DNA of 64,000 nt from Ornithobacterium rhinotracheale (GTDB taxonomy: Bacteria > Bacteroidota > Bacteroidia > Flavobacteriales > Weeksellaceae), in the NCBI RefSeq assembly GCF_004088395.1, contig NZ_CP035107.1, positions 1,565,001 through 1,629,000 on the forward strand. Direction: 5' to 3'. The notes under the pieces were generated by a model. That model worked only from the letters and a program-made list of their open reading frames with translations, searched no databases and was not told the DNA's origin. Positions 41,982 to 52,099 of this stretch are shown here, in pieces (position 1 is the stretch's first letter; every line of letters begins with the position of its first letter). The translations under genes and the position numbers were made by a program.

Positions 41982-44516
41982 ATGACTGACGGTGAAAATT
42001 TAATTCCAATTAATATAGAAGACGAGATGAAGTCTGCCTACATTGATTACTCAATGTCGGTAATTGTTTCTAGGGCGCTCCCCGATGTGCGCGATGGGCT
42101 CAAGCCTGTACACAGAAGGGTGCTTTATGGAATGAATGAAATGGGATTACTCTCTAATCGTGGATACAAGAAATCTGCTCGTGTAGTAGGTGAAGTGATG
42201 GGGAAATTCCACCCGCATGGCGACTTCTCTGTTTATGGCACAATGGTGCGTATGGCTCAGGATTGGTCTATGCGATATATGCTAGTAGATGGGCAAGGAA
42301 ACTTTGGCTCCATAGATGGCGACCCGCCAGCGGCAATGCGATACACCGAGGCTAGAATGCAAAAAATCTCTGAGGAAATGCTTGCCGATATTGATAAAGA
42401 TACGGTAGACCAAAAATTAAACTTTGATGATACCCTCTATGAACCTACGGTGCTCCCTACCCGTATCCCAAACCTGCTTGTAAACGGTGCAGCGGGTATC
42501 GCGGTGGGTATGGCTACAAATATGGCGCCGCACAACCTCTCTGAGGTGATTGATGGCACCTGTGCCTATATTGATAACAAAGACATCACCATCGACGAGC
42601 TGGCACAATACATCAAAGCCCCAGATTTCCCCACAGGTGGTACCATCTACGGCTATTCTGGTGTAAAAGATGCCTTCGAAACAGGGCGCGGAAGAATTAT
42701 TCTAAGAGCTAAAACCCGCATCGAAGAAGTACACGGCAGAGAATGCATCATCGTAGATGAAATTCCATACCAAGTAAATAAAGCCAATATGATTAAGGCT
42801 ACCGCAGACTTAATTAAAGATGGCAAAATGGACGGAATCTCCGAAATTAGAGATGAATCCGATAGAAATGGTATGCGCATCGTTTATGTATTAAAAACAG
42901 ATGCCATCAGCAATATTGTATTAAACAAACTATTCAAATACACCCAATTACAAACCTCTTTTAGCGTAAATAACATTGCCCTCGTTCACGGAAAGCCTGA
43001 GCAATTAAACCTAAAAGATTTAATCAAACATTTCGTAGACCACAGGCACGATGTAGTGGTGCGCCGTACAGAATTTGAACTAAAAAAAGCAAAAGAACGC
43101 GCCCACATCTTAGAAGGCTTTATGAAGGTAATCGCAAGCGAAGACTCGCTTGATAAAGCAATCCACATCATTCGCCACAGCGAAACCCCTCAAATCGCAA
43201 AAGAGGGCTTAATCGCAGAGTTTGAGCTATCCGAAATCCAAGCCCAAGCAATCCTCGACCTGCGCCTCGCTCGATTAACGGGTATGGAGCTTGATAAAAT
43301 CAAGGCAGAATACGAGGAAATTATGCAAGAAATCAAACGCTTAGAAGATATTTTGGCTAATGAAAGCTTGCGCTACGAAATCATTAAAAACGAACTCCTA
43401 GAAGTAAAAGAGAAATACGGCGACAAGCGCCGCACAGACATCAATTATGCTGGGGGCGAGATGAGCATAGAGGACATTATCCCTGATGAAAAAATGGTAC
43501 TCACCATCTCACACCTTGGCTACATCAAGCGCACACCGCTCACCGAGTACCGCGCGCAATCCCGTGGCGGAGTAGGAAACAAAGCCGCTACCTCGCGTGA
43601 TGGCGACTTCTTGGAATATATGGTAGTGGCTTCAAATCACCAGTATATGCTCTTCTTTACTGAAAAAGGTCGTTGCTTCTGGCTCAGAGTATTTGAAATC
43701 CCAGAAGGCTCAAAAACCTCCAAAGGTAGAGCTATTCAGAACCTTATCAGCATCGAGCCAGATGACAAAGTTCGTGCCTACATTAGAACCCACGACTTGA
43801 TGGACGAGGAATATGTGAAAAATCAATTTGTGGTGATGTTGACCAAAAACGGACAAATCAAGAAAACTTCGCTTGAAGCTTATTCTAGACCAAGAGCCAA
43901 TGGTATCAATGCAATTACCATTAAAGATGATGATGAATTGCTTGAAGCTAAGCTTACCGATGGAAATAGCCAAATTATGATTGCTGCCAAGGGGGGTAAA
44001 GCCATTCGATTTGATGAAGAGGCTGTGAGACCTATGGGTAGAACCGCTTCGGGCGTTCGTGGTATCCGATTAGATGACGGCGACGAGGCTATTGGAATGG
44101 TTGTTGTGACAGATATAGAAAACGATACCATTTTAGTAGTATCTGAAAAAGGCTACGGAAAACGCACCAGCATTGAGGACTACCGCACTACAAATCGTGG
44201 CGGAAAAGGTGTAATTACTTTAAATATCACTGAAAAAACAGGAAACCTCATCGCCCTCAAAAATGTAACGGATGATAATGATTTAATGATTATCAATAAA
44301 TCTGGTGTTGCCATTAGAACTGCCGTCTCCGAGCTACGCGTAATGGGCAGAGCTACACAAGGTGTAAAACTCATCAACCTAAAAAAAGGAGATGAAATTG
44401 CCGCCGTAGCCAAAGTTGAAATTGAACAAAATGAGGATTTAGACGAAGAACATTCTGAAAACGAAAATTACGATTCAGAAGACCAAATAAGTACAAACCA
44501 TAACGAAGAAGAATAA
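41982..44516 (+). CDS. gyrA: DNA gyrase subunit A
   Basis: 844 residues. It begins [42 protein letters not shown]. The catalytic Tyr lies in [10 protein letters not shown]. The C-terminal beta-pinwheel has the usual blades, and its GyrA-box position reads QSRGGVG (residues 526-532), a weaker match to QRRGGKG than normal. The quinolone-resistance region reads [15 protein letters not shown]: Phe82 and Gly86 stand at the positions equivalent to E. coli Ser83 and Asp87. With GyrB it introduces negative supercoils. The acidic tail ([15 protein letters not shown]) is lineage-specific. The TPR gene starts 1 base after its stop. Confidence 0.96.
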   Translation: MTDGENLIPINIEDEMKSAYIDYSMSVIVSRALPDVRDGLKPVHRRVLYGMNEMGLLSNRGYKKSARVVGEVMGKFHPHGDFSVYGTMVRMAQDWSMRYMLVDGQGNFGSIDGDPPAAMRYTEARMQKISEEMLADIDKDTVDQKLNFDDTLYEPTVLPTRIPNLLVNGAAGIAVGMATNMAPHNLSEVIDGTCAYIDNKDITIDELAQYIKAPDFPTGGTIYGYSGVKDAFETGRGRIILRAKTRIEEVHGRECIIVDEIPYQVNKANMIKATADLIKDGKMDGISEIRDESDRNGMRIVYVLKTDAISNIVLNKLFKYTQLQTSFSVNNIALVHGKPEQLNLKDLIKHFVDHRHDVVVRRTEFELKKAKERAHILEGFMKVIASEDSLDKAIHIIRHSETPQIAKEGLIAEFELSEIQAQAILDLRLARLTGMELDKIKAEYEEIMQEIKRLEDILANESLRYEIIKNELLEVKEKYGDKRRTDINYAGGEMSIEDIIPDEKMVLTISHLGYIKRTPLTEYRAQSRGGVGNKAATSRDGDFLEYMVVASNHQYMLFFTEKGRCFWLRVFEIPEGSKTSKGRAIQNLISIEPDDKVRAYIRTHDLMDEEYVKNQFVVMLTKNGQIKKTSLEAYSRPRANGINAITIKDDDELLEAKLTDGNSQIMIAAKGGKAIRFDEEAVRPMGRTASGVRGIRLDDGDEAIGMVVVTDIENDTILVVSEKGYGKRTSIEDYRTTNRGGKGVITLNITEKTGNLIALKNVTDDNDLMIINKSGVAIRTAVSELRVMGRATQGVKLINLKKGDEIAAVAKVEIEQNEDLDEEHSENENYDSEDQISTNHNEEE

Positions 44517-44517
44517 C

Positions 44518-45915
44518 ATGAGAAAATTAACTTTAAGTTTAGCCGTGGCATTTGTATCGCTCACAGCATTTGCTCAACAAGCAGAAATAGATGCCGCACA
44601 AAAAGCATATAGCAGCCAAGATTATAAAGCTACTGTGAAAAATGCTGACCAAGCTTTTAAATTATTAAAAAACAACTACACCATTGAGCCAGAGTCACTA
44701 GTAGAGTTATACCATAACGCAGCACTCGCTGCAGAAAAGCTAGGCGACACCAGCAAAGCAGCTAAGTTTTACACACTACTCATCAGGCTTGAAACGAAGC
44801 CTTATTTCGAAGCGAAGAATAAGGACACTAAACAGCGTGAGTATTTCTACTACAAAAGTCAGGCAGAGAAAATTACCAAAGAGGGTAATTACTCCTCGCT
44901 TAAAAGTAAAAAATTAAACCCTAAATACTCCGAAAAATTAGCGCCCGAGTTGCAAAAAAGAGCCGCCGAAAGCCTCACTACGGGGAATGATGCCTTTAAC
45001 AAAAAAGATTTTAAAACGGCTGCCATTAGCTTTGCAAATGCCTACAACCTAAGCAAGGCACTAGGTGTAGAAAATGATTTATATGCCTACTATGGCGCTC
45101 TTGCAGGGCTACAAACAAATGACCAAACGCTCATTAAACAGGCTACCAAAACGCTTCAAGACTTGGTAGATGGACACTTTACAGGTGTACAAGAAAACTA
45201 CATCGCTACAAGCAAAGTGAATGGAGAAGAAGTGAGATTTGCAACTAAAAAAGATATGGACACCCAAGTGAAATTAGGTGTTGCTGAAAACCCAAGAGTA
45301 GAAAAAACCCCTTCTCTAGAAGAAGAATTATTCAGTAATTTAACCTATGCATATTACCAAACTAAAGACTTCGAAAAAGGTATCAAGGTAGCTCAAGCTG
45401 GATTGCAAAAGTTCCCTAAAAACGAAAATATGAATAATATGATTTCGGCTATGTACTATGAATCTGGGGATACCGATAAATTCATAAGCGACTTGCAAGC
45501 AAAAGTTGATAACAACACAGCAAATGCTACCGACTATTACAACTTGGCAAAAATGATGGATGATGCACAAAGCGACAAAGCTAAAGTAAAAGAATTTTAC
45601 TTAAAAGCAATTGAGCTCGACCCAAACATGAGCAACGCTTACTTGAACCTTTCTCTTTTAATTATAGAACCAGAAGCTGATTATGTAAAACTTATGAATA
45701 GTAACCTTGGCTCTTCTGCCAAAGAGAAAAAAATCTATAACGAAAACGCTGCAAAAAGAAAAAAACTCTACCAAGAAGCGCTTCCGTACTTAGAAAAAGC
45801 ATATAAACTTGATGAGAGCAATCCAAGCTTGATCAAAGTATTGCAAAATACTTACGATGTACTTGGACAAGATGACAAATTCATGGAAATGAAGAAAAAA
45901 CTTGAAAGTTTATAA
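44518..45915 (+). CDS. Secreted tetratricopeptide-repeat protein
   Basis: 465 residues. Signal peptide 1-19 (LTAFAQ), then helical hairpins of the TPR type: KAYSSQDYKATVKNADQAFKLL (30-52), AFNKKDFKTAAISFANAYNLS (about 158-178), YYQTKDFEKGIKVAQAGLQKFP, and PNMSNAYLNLSLL near 368-380, ending with another pair. It is a periplasmic scaffold whose partner is unknown. It begins one base after gyrA and may be co-transcribed with it. The order gyrA then TPR protein is common in Flavobacteriia. Confidence 0.85.
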   Translation: MRKLTLSLAVAFVSLTAFAQQAEIDAAQKAYSSQDYKATVKNADQAFKLLKNNYTIEPESLVELYHNAALAAEKLGDTSKAAKFYTLLIRLETKPYFEAKNKDTKQREYFYYKSQAEKITKEGNYSSLKSKKLNPKYSEKLAPELQKRAAESLTTGNDAFNKKDFKTAAISFANAYNLSKALGVENDLYAYYGALAGLQTNDQTLIKQATKTLQDLVDGHFTGVQENYIATSKVNGEEVRFATKKDMDTQVKLGVAENPRVEKTPSLEEELFSNLTYAYYQTKDFEKGIKVAQAGLQKFPKNENMNNMISAMYYESGDTDKFISDLQAKVDNNTANATDYYNLAKMMDDAQSDKAKVKEFYLKAIELDPNMSNAYLNLSLLIIEPEADYVKLMNSNLGSSAKEKKIYNENAAKRKKLYQEALPYLEKAYKLDESNPSLIKVLQNTYDVLGQDDKFMEMKKKLESL

Positions 45916-45936
45916 TCAAGTATTTTTATAGAAATC

Positions 45937-45976
45937 AACCGCTTGTAGACTCGTTTTGCAAGCGGTTTTATTTTTT
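45937..45976 (+). terminator. Intrinsic terminator after the TPR gene
   Basis: AACCGCTTG (45937-45945) and CAAGCGGTT (45959-45967) form a 9-bp stem followed by TTATTTTTT. Confidence 0.9.
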
Positions 45977-46049
45977 AATTAAATTTTAATTCCTCAACTA
46001 AAAATCATTCCTTATTTTTACGCTCAAAATCAAATAAAGTAAGAAAACT

Positions 46050-46664
46050 ATGCATATCGCCATCGCAGGAAATATAGGAGCAGGAAAAACCACACTCACT
46101 CGCCTACTCGCCAAAAACTTTGGCTGGACACCACAATTTGAAGATGTAGACAGAAATCCATATTTAGATGATTTTTACAACGATATGCAGAAATGGGCTT
46201 TCAATCTGCAGATTTATTTCTTGGGAAGTCGTTTCCGCCAAGTCAAAGAAATCAGAGAAAGTGGCAAAGACATCATTCAAGACAGAACCATTCACGAAGA
46301 TGCTTTTATCTTTGCTAAAAACTTGCACGACATGGGCTTGCTCATGACGCGTGATTATGAGAATTATCTCACGGTTTTTAATCTAATGAATTCGTTTGTG
46401 CAAGCACCCGATTTATTGATTTATCTTCGCGCAACGATCCCGACTTTGGTAAAACAAATCTACATGCGTGGCCGTGAATACGAGAGCTCAATCAGTATTG
46501 ATTATTTAGATAAATTGAATGAAAAATACGAAGAATGGATTAAAACCTACGATGAGGGAAAACTTTTAATCATCGATGTAAACGACATCGATTTTGTAAA
46601 CAATCCCGAAGATTTAGGAGAAATCATCAATAAAATCGAAGCTGAAATTCACGGATTATTTTAA
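46050..46664 (+). CDS. Deoxynucleoside kinase
   Basis: 204 residues. P-loop AGNIGAGKTT (6-15), the ERS-type segment IIQDRTIHEDAFIFA (catalytic Glu-Arg region) and a lid region MRGREYESSISIDYLDKLNEKYEEWI. It belongs to the dGK/dAK type of the deoxynucleoside kinase family and phosphorylates purine or pyrimidine deoxynucleosides in salvage. It agrees with udk, cdd and the nucleobase uptake genes in the window. It is monocistronic, between two terminators. Confidence 0.92.
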   Translation: MHIAIAGNIGAGKTTLTRLLAKNFGWTPQFEDVDRNPYLDDFYNDMQKWAFNLQIYFLGSRFRQVKEIRESGKDIIQDRTIHEDAFIFAKNLHDMGLLMTRDYENYLTVFNLMNSFVQAPDLLIYLRATIPTLVKQIYMRGREYESSISIDYLDKLNEKYEEWIKTYDEGKLLIIDVNDIDFVNNPEDLGEIINKIEAEIHGLF

Positions 46665-46687
46665 ATCTCGGTTCCTTAAAAAACATA

Positions 46688-46719
46688 AAAAACCCGTTTC
46701 TCAACTGAAACGGGTTTTT
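46688..46719. terminator. Bidirectional terminator between the kinase gene and tpx
   Basis: AACCCGTTTC (46691-46700) and GAAACGGGTT (46707-46716) make a 10-bp stem flanked by A and T runs between convergent genes. Confidence 0.92.
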
Positions 46720-46745
46720 CATTTATTAAAAATTGATTTTTAATC

Positions 46746-47240
46746 TTATTTTACAGCAGCCAGTGCTTTTTCGTAATCTGGCTCTTGTGCAATTTCTGGC
46801 ACTTGCTCGGAGTATACTACCTCGCCCTCTGGGTTTAGCACCACAATGGCACGGCTAAGTAGCCCTTTGAGGGGCCCATCCTCCATTGTTACGCCATAAT
46901 CTTCGCCAAAGCTTCCTCTAAAATCTGAAAGCATTTCTACATTTTTAATCCCCTCGGCTGCACAAAATCGCCCTTGCGCAAATGGCAAATCCCTTGAAAT
47001 ACAAAGTACTACTGTGTTTTCCTTGCCTGCGGCTTGCTCATTAAATTTTCTCACAGAGGTGGCGCAAACGCCTGTATCCACGCTTGGGAATATGTTTAGG
47101 ATTATATTTTTACCCTTGTAATCTACCAAAGTTTTGGTTTGCAAATCTTGGGCTACTAATTGAAAGTCTTTTGCTTTTCCTGATTGTGGTAAAGTTCCGT
47201 AGGTTGTTACTTTATTCCCTTTGAATGTAATTTCTGACAT
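46746..47240 (-). CDS. tpx: Thiol peroxidase, atypical 2-Cys peroxiredoxin
   Basis: 164 residues. Peroxidatic Cys in [18 protein letters not shown] and resolving Cys in [25 protein letters not shown], the Tpx arrangement. It reduces hydrogen and alkyl peroxides in the periplasm or cytosol with thioredoxin. It starts [15 protein letters not shown], the family N-terminus. It is single, with its own terminator; oxidative-stress control is likely but no operator was seen. Confidence 0.95.
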   Translation of the reverse strand: MSEITFKGNKVTTYGTLPQSGKAKDFQLVAQDLQTKTLVDYKGKNIILNIFPSVDTGVCATSVRKFNEQAAGKENTVVLCISRDLPFAQGRFCAAEGIKNVEMLSDFRGSFGEDYGVTMEDGPLKGLLSRAIVVLNPEGEVVYSEQVPEIAQEPDYEKALAAVK

Positions 47241-47338
47241 CGTTTTTTTTAATTTTTAAATTATACTTTATTTAAGTGTACTCGGCACTTAATATCAAAT
47301 TTCGTGCGCTTTTTTATTTTACCTCCTTAGGAAATAAA

Positions 47339-47373
47339 AAAATCTGCCTAAGCGCTAAGTCTTAGACAGATTT
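47339..47373 (-). terminator. Intrinsic terminator after lpdA
   Basis: AAATCTG-CTAAG and CTTAG-CAGATTT pair over 12 bp with one internal mismatch; read on the minus strand a T run follows. Confidence 0.85.
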
Positions 47374-47404
47374 CTTTCAATTAAAAATTTACGCTATGTT
47401 TTTC

Positions 47405-48796
47405 TTAGATATGAATCACTTCGCCATAAGCTGCTGCTACGGCCTCCATCACGGCCTCGGACATAGTAGGGTGCGGATGCACGGTTTTGAGGATTTCGTG
47501 GCCTGTGGTTTCTAGCTTGCGTGCTACCACGGCTTCGGAAATCATTTCTGTTACGCCCACGCCTATCATATGGCAGCCAAGCCATTCGCCATATTTGGCA
47601 TCGAAAATTACTTTTACAAAGCCCTCGTTATTTCCGTTGGCAGTAGCTTTCCCATTGGCAGTGAATGGGAATTTTCCTACTTTAATTTCGTAGCCTTTTT
47701 CTTTGGCCTGAGCCTCTGTTAATCCCACAGATGCGATTTCTGGCAAGCAATAGGTACAGCCTGGGATATTTCCGTAATCGATTGGGTGAACATCTAGGCC
47801 TTTGATTTTCTCTACACAAGTGATGCCCTCTGCTGATGCGACATGCGCTAGCGCTTGGGTAGGCAATACATCGCCAATGGCATAATAACCTGGGATATTG
47901 GTTTGATAAAAATCGTTTACCAAAATTCTACCTCTATCCGTTACAATACCTACTTCCTCCAAGCCAATGTTTTCAATATTAGGGGTAATGCCCACGGCAG
48001 AGAGAACGATATCTGCCTCTAAAATTACTTCTCCATCTTTGGTTTTCACCTTAGCCTTCACGCCGTCTCCGCTTGTATCCACAGATTCTACCGAGGCATT
48101 AGTCATTACCTTAATACCTGCTTTGGTGAATGATTTTTCTAATTGTTTTGAGATTTCCTCATCTTCTACTGGAACAATTCTTGGCATAAATTCCACGATG
48201 GTAACCTCCGTACCCATCGTAGCGTAAAAGTATGCAAACTCTACCCCAATGGCGCCCGAGCCTACTACGATTAATTTTTTTGGCTGTTCTGGCAAAGTAA
48301 GTGCTTGGCGGTATCCGATAACTTTTTCACCATCTTGTGGCAAGTTTGGCAATTCTCTTGAGCGAGCTCCTGTCGCGATGATGATATGCTCTGCGCTATA
48401 CTCAACCTCTCCGCCATCATTTAATTTTACTTGCACTTTTCTATTTGGCTTTAGGGTCGCCTCTCCCATAATGACATCAATCTTGTTTTTCTTCATCAGG
48501 AACTGCACCCCTTTGCTCATAGTCCCTGCAACATTTCTGCTTCTTTTTACAATGTTCGGGAATTCGTAAGAAATGTTCTCTGGCTTGTTTAAGCCATAAG
48601 CCTCCGCATGGTTTAAATAATCAAAAACTTGTGCACTCTTCAATAAAGCTTTAGTGGGAATACATCCCCAGTTTAAGCATATTCCTCCTAAATTTTCTCT
48701 TTCAATAATTGCAGTTTTAAAGCCTAATTGAGAGGCTCTAATTGCGGTAACATAGCCACCAGGACCGCTACCTACAACGATAACATCATATTTCAT
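47405..48796 (-). CDS. lpdA: Dihydrolipoyl dehydrogenase (E3)
   Basis: 463 residues. FAD site VVGSGPGGYVTAIRASQLG, redox-active GGICLNWGCIPTKALL (two Cys), NAD site VVGSGAIGVEFAYFYA, and the C-terminal HPHPTMSEAVMEA with the catalytic His-Glu pair. It re-oxidises lipoamide for pyruvate and 2-oxoglutarate dehydrogenases and glycine cleavage. It supplies the E3 for the E1-alpha/E2 genes at 28766-31370, about 16 kb away. Monocistronic. Confidence 0.96.
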   Translation of the reverse strand: MKYDVIVVGSGPGGYVTAIRASQLGFKTAIIERENLGGICLNWGCIPTKALLKSAQVFDYLNHAEAYGLNKPENISYEFPNIVKRSRNVAGTMSKGVQFLMKKNKIDVIMGEATLKPNRKVQVKLNDGGEVEYSAEHIIIATGARSRELPNLPQDGEKVIGYRQALTLPEQPKKLIVVGSGAIGVEFAYFYATMGTEVTIVEFMPRIVPVEDEEISKQLEKSFTKAGIKVMTNASVESVDTSGDGVKAKVKTKDGEVILEADIVLSAVGITPNIENIGLEEVGIVTDRGRILVNDFYQTNIPGYYAIGDVLPTQALAHVASAEGITCVEKIKGLDVHPIDYGNIPGCTYCLPEIASVGLTEAQAKEKGYEIKVGKFPFTANGKATANGNNEGFVKVIFDAKYGEWLGCHMIGVGVTEMISEAVVARKLETTGHEILKTVHPHPTMSEAVMEAVAAAYGEVIHI

Positions 48797-48957
48797 TTTT
48801 GTACAAATTTTTATTGATTTAATGAATCCTCGCGAATTTAAGCATAATTTATTTGATTAAAAAAAGTTTAGCCACTAAGTTTGATTTCAATTGGTAATAA
48901 ATCATAATTTTCAGAGCTAAATTTTTTTAAATTTAAAATTTTAAAGACTTTTGTACT

Positions 48958-49851
48958 ATGAAAATATGGATTCACGCTGCACGGCTCAGAACGCTCCCAC
49001 TCTCACTCAGTGGAATCATTTTAGGCAGTTTCATTGCTAAATTTTACCAAAGTTTTGATTTTCTGCTCTTTGCATTAGCCTGCCTCACGACTTTGCTTTT
49101 GCAAGTGCTCTCCAATTATGCCAATGATTACGGCGACGGCATCAAAGGTACCGACGAAATAAGAACGGGCGAAATGCGTGCCGTAGCCGCTGGAAAAATC
49201 TCTGCACACGCCATGAAAAATGCCGTGATTATCACCGCTCTGCTCTCACTCCTTTCAGCCTTATTGCTGCTATTTTTGGCATACTATCCTGCGCATTTGG
49301 CTCTGCTACTCTCCTATATATTCCTAGGCTTAGTCTGCATTTGGGCGGCCATTCAGTACACTGTGGGCAAAAAAGCGTACGGCTACCGTGGCTTAGGAGA
49401 CATCTTTGTATTTTTATGTTTTGGGCTCATTGCCGTAATTGGGACAACGATGCTTTTCACCAAAAGTTTTATCCCAACTTTGCTCCTGCCCGCATCAGCG
49501 ATTGGGCTTTTAAGCACCGCCGTTCTTAACCTCAACAATATGAGAGATTTGCCGCAAGACAAAGATAAGGGGAAAATCACAATACCTGTAAAAATTGGAG
49601 TGGCTAAGGCTAAAAGATATCACAGCATTCTGCTTTTTTCACCTTTTATATTAATGAATATTTATTTCATTATCAATCAAGTGCCGTTGCCAGCTTACTT
49701 CTTTAATGTGCTGCTCCCTTTTGCTCAAAAAATGAACATTCGGGTGATGGAAAATGTGATTCCTGCCGAGCTAGATAGTGAGCTTAAAAAAACAGCCCTC
49801 CTCACCTTGGTCTTTGCCCTCTTTTGCGGAATAGGCTTAGTTTTTAATTAA
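48958..49851 (+). CDS. menA: 1,4-dihydroxy-2-naphthoate polyprenyltransferase
   Basis: 297 residues, UbiA superfamily with about nine membrane helices. The first Asp-rich motif NYANDYGDGIKGTDE (about 56-70) and the second NNMRDLPQDKDKGK bind magnesium and the prenyl diphosphate. It attaches the isoprenoid chain in menaquinone synthesis, the respiratory quinone expected of this group. It is divergent from lpdA. The C-terminal loop is a little longer than average. Confidence 0.93.
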   Translation: MKIWIHAARLRTLPLSLSGIILGSFIAKFYQSFDFLLFALACLTTLLLQVLSNYANDYGDGIKGTDEIRTGEMRAVAAGKISAHAMKNAVIITALLSLLSALLLLFLAYYPAHLALLLSYIFLGLVCIWAAIQYTVGKKAYGYRGLGDIFVFLCFGLIAVIGTTMLFTKSFIPTLLLPASAIGLLSTAVLNLNNMRDLPQDKDKGKITIPVKIGVAKAKRYHSILLFSPFILMNIYFIINQVPLPAYFFNVLLPFAQKMNIRVMENVIPAELDSELKKTALLTLVFALFCGIGLVFN

Positions 49852-49924
49852 ATTTTGATGGCGAAAATGGCTAAGATTTTAGACTAAATCGGTTTAAAAT
49901 TTTTTATCTTTAAAGGATAAATCC

Positions 49925-49932
49925 TAACTTTG
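49925..49932 (+). promoter_or_regulatory. -7 promoter element of udk
   Basis: TAACTTTG fits TAnnTTTG exactly and is 18 bases before the ATG at 49951, after the end of menA. Confidence 0.6.
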
Positions 49933-49950
49933 TAAAAAATAAAAATCAAT

Positions 49951-50571
49951 ATGCTTGTTATAGGAATTGCAGGTGGTACGGGTTGCGGAAAAACCACTGT
50001 GGTAAACAATATTTTAAACAAATTATCATCGGGAGAAGTCATTGTAATTTCACAAGACAACTATTATAAAGACAGTAGTCATTTGCCTTTTTCTGAACGA
50101 GAAAAAATAAATTTTGACCACCCAAGATCCATCGATTTCGATTTGCTGGTAAGCCATATCAAAGCCCTTAAAAATAGCAAAACCATTGAGCAGCCTATTT
50201 ACTCATTCCTCACGCACTCTCGCACCGAGGAGGTAATCATTACCCACCCCAAGCAGGTAATCATAGTTGAAGGAATTTTGGTACTCACCAACCCAGAATT
50301 ACGCGAATTATTTGATGTGAAACTATTTGTGCATGCCGACTCCGATGAGCGTCTTGTGCGCAGAATCCGCCGTGATATCCAAGAGCGCGGTCGTGATTTA
50401 GAGGAAGTTTTAACACGCTACCAAAAGACCTTAAAGCCTATGCACGAGCAATTTATAGAGCCTTCTAAAAATTATGCCGATATCATAATCCCTAATGAGA
50501 AAAAACAAAATACAGTAGCCATTGATGTGCTTTCTACGCTGATTATCAATAAGCTAAATGCTCAAAAATAA
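49951..50571 (+). CDS. udk: Uridine kinase
   Basis: 206 residues. P-loop GIAGGTGCGKTT, the nucleoside-binding DNYYKD segment, NFDHPRSIDFDLL, and RRIRRDIQERGRDLEEVLTRY of the lid. It phosphorylates uridine and cytidine in salvage. Its stop is 4 bases before the start of the DivIC/FtsB-like gene; the three genes 49951-52099 lie close together and probably form one operon. Confidence 0.96.
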   Translation: MLVIGIAGGTGCGKTTVVNNILNKLSSGEVIVISQDNYYKDSSHLPFSEREKINFDHPRSIDFDLLVSHIKALKNSKTIEQPIYSFLTHSRTEEVIITHPKQVIIVEGILVLTNPELRELFDVKLFVHADSDERLVRRIRRDIQERGRDLEEVLTRYQKTLKPMHEQFIEPSKNYADIIIPNEKKQNTVAIDVLSTLIINKLNAQK

Positions 50572-50575
50572 GAAT

Positions 50576-50914
50576 ATGGAAAATGAAAAGCCTACGCTCG
50601 GACTTAAAACAAGAGCCTTTCTGTCCAAATACAAATATGTAATCATATCGGTAGCCTTCATTATTTGGATGATTTTCTTTGACCAAAATTCAGTTTTAAT
50701 GCACCGAGAGCTTAACAACGAAATCACGCGCCTGAATGAAGACATTGAGTATTACCAAAAGGAATTAAACACTCAAAACCAACAACTTAAACAGCTTGAA
50801 AAAGATAAAAGCTCATATGAAAAAATTGCGCGCGAAAAGTATTTTATGAAAAAAAGCAATGAGGACATCTTCATCATTGAGCTGAAAGATAGCATACAGC
50901 AGCCCACAAAATAA
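50576..50914 (+). CDS. DivIC/FtsB-like septum formation initiator protein
   Basis: 112 residues from the ATG at 50576. An upstream ATG at 50558 overlaps udk and adds six residues that look unneeded. One membrane helix (about 20-40) is followed by a coiled coil, ELNNEITRLNEDIEYYQKELNTQNQQLKQLEKDK, and a short tail with YEKIAREKYFMKKSNEDIF, the DivIC/FtsB signature. It probably links FtsQ-like and FtsL-like proteins at the septum. The udk-divIC order is conserved in Flavobacteriia. Confidence 0.87.
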   Translation: MENEKPTLGLKTRAFLSKYKYVIISVAFIIWMIFFDQNSVLMHRELNNEITRLNEDIEYYQKELNTQNQQLKQLEKDKSSYEKIAREKYFMKKSNEDIFIIELKDSIQQPTK

Positions 50915-50926
50915 TTACGGCTAAAA

Positions 50927-52099
50927 ATGGATTTTACCGAAGTAATCGCGCGCCCCGAAGTACAAGAATGGTTGCGCACTCACGCACAAAGCAAGCCTCA
51001 CGATTTGGCGCTGAAAAAATCACTCTTTGCGGATATCCCAATCCAATGGCTCGTGCAGCAAATTGCGGGCAAGCAGCTTTTATCTAAAAAAATTCCATTT
51101 TTAAGCAATATTCCAGATATCATTTATCCGCCCAAAATCAATATAGAGCAATGCTCCTCTTGGGCAACCGCACAGTACAAAGCTCACATCGTAAAAGCCC
51201 AAAAAATCGCCGATCTCACAGGCGGATTTGGGATTGATTGCATGGCATTTGCCCAAAATGCCGAAAAAGTGATTCACATTGAGCAAAATAAAGATTTACA
51301 GCAAATTGCAAAACATAATTTTAAAATTTTAGGGTTAAAAAACATTGACTCTCTGGCTGAAAACGGGCTTTCATTTATCTCTGATTTTCAAGAGAGTTTA
51401 GATTTAATCTATGCCGACCCCTCGCGCCGTGATGAACATAAAAATAAAGTTTTTAAACTAAATGACCTCAGCCCTACACCACAAGAAATTCTTACAATTT
51501 GCAAAAAACTAAACACGCAAATTTTGTTAAAACTCAGCCCTATGCTTGATTTAACCGAGGCTTACAAAACCCTGGGCAATATTGCTGAAATTCATATCGT
51601 TTCGTTAAAAAATGAGCTAAAAGAAATCTTACTACTCATCTCTCCACAAGAAAAAATAACGGAGCCACGCATCATCTGTGCAAATTTGGAATCTAAGCAG
51701 TCAATTTATGAATTTTCAGGCTTAAAAGATGATGAAAACACTTCATACTCAGCGCCAAAAAATTTTATCTATAAACCGAATGCTAGCTTGATGAAAAGTG
51801 GCGTTTTTAATAAAATTGGCAATGATTTTGGACTTAAAAAACTAGAAACCAACACTCAACTATATACAAGCGAAATGCTAATTGAGGGCTTCCCTGGGGA
51901 AGTTTTCACTCACCTTTGCCCTATTAAAAATCCTAAAAAAACACTAAAAAACAAATCCATTAGAATGATTCGCAGGAATTTCCCAGCGGATTTAAGCCAA
52001 ATTAAAAAACAATACAAATGTACCAGCGATGGAACTGAAATAGTGATATTTACTCGTTCTATTGCTGGTACTCATATCTTAAGCGCTGAGAAAATTTAG
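50927..52099 (+). CDS. THUMP-like class I SAM-dependent methyltransferase
   Basis: 390 residues. Central Rossmann fold with motif I VADLTGGFGIDCMAF (about 98-112) and the catalytic-type DPSRRD (about 165-170), followed by a PG_1098-type ferredoxin-like/THUMP-like C-domain with FIYKPNASLMKSGVFNKIG. It matches a group annotated as class I methyltransferases of Bacteroidota, presumably acting on RNA, with no proven substrate. It starts 13 bases after the DivIC-like gene and overlaps the end of the uracil permease gene (opposite strand) by 4 bases. Confidence 0.86.
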   Translation: MDFTEVIARPEVQEWLRTHAQSKPHDLALKKSLFADIPIQWLVQQIAGKQLLSKKIPFLSNIPDIIYPPKINIEQCSSWATAQYKAHIVKAQKIADLTGGFGIDCMAFAQNAEKVIHIEQNKDLQQIAKHNFKILGLKNIDSLAENGLSFISDFQESLDLIYADPSRRDEHKNKVFKLNDLSPTPQEILTICKKLNTQILLKLSPMLDLTEAYKTLGNIAEIHIVSLKNELKEILLLISPQEKITEPRIICANLESKQSIYEFSGLKDDENTSYSAPKNFIYKPNASLMKSGVFNKIGNDFGLKKLETNTQLYTSEMLIEGFPGEVFTHLCPIKNPKKTLKNKSIRMIRRNFPADLSQIKKQYKCTSDGTEIVIFTRSIAGTHILSAEKI

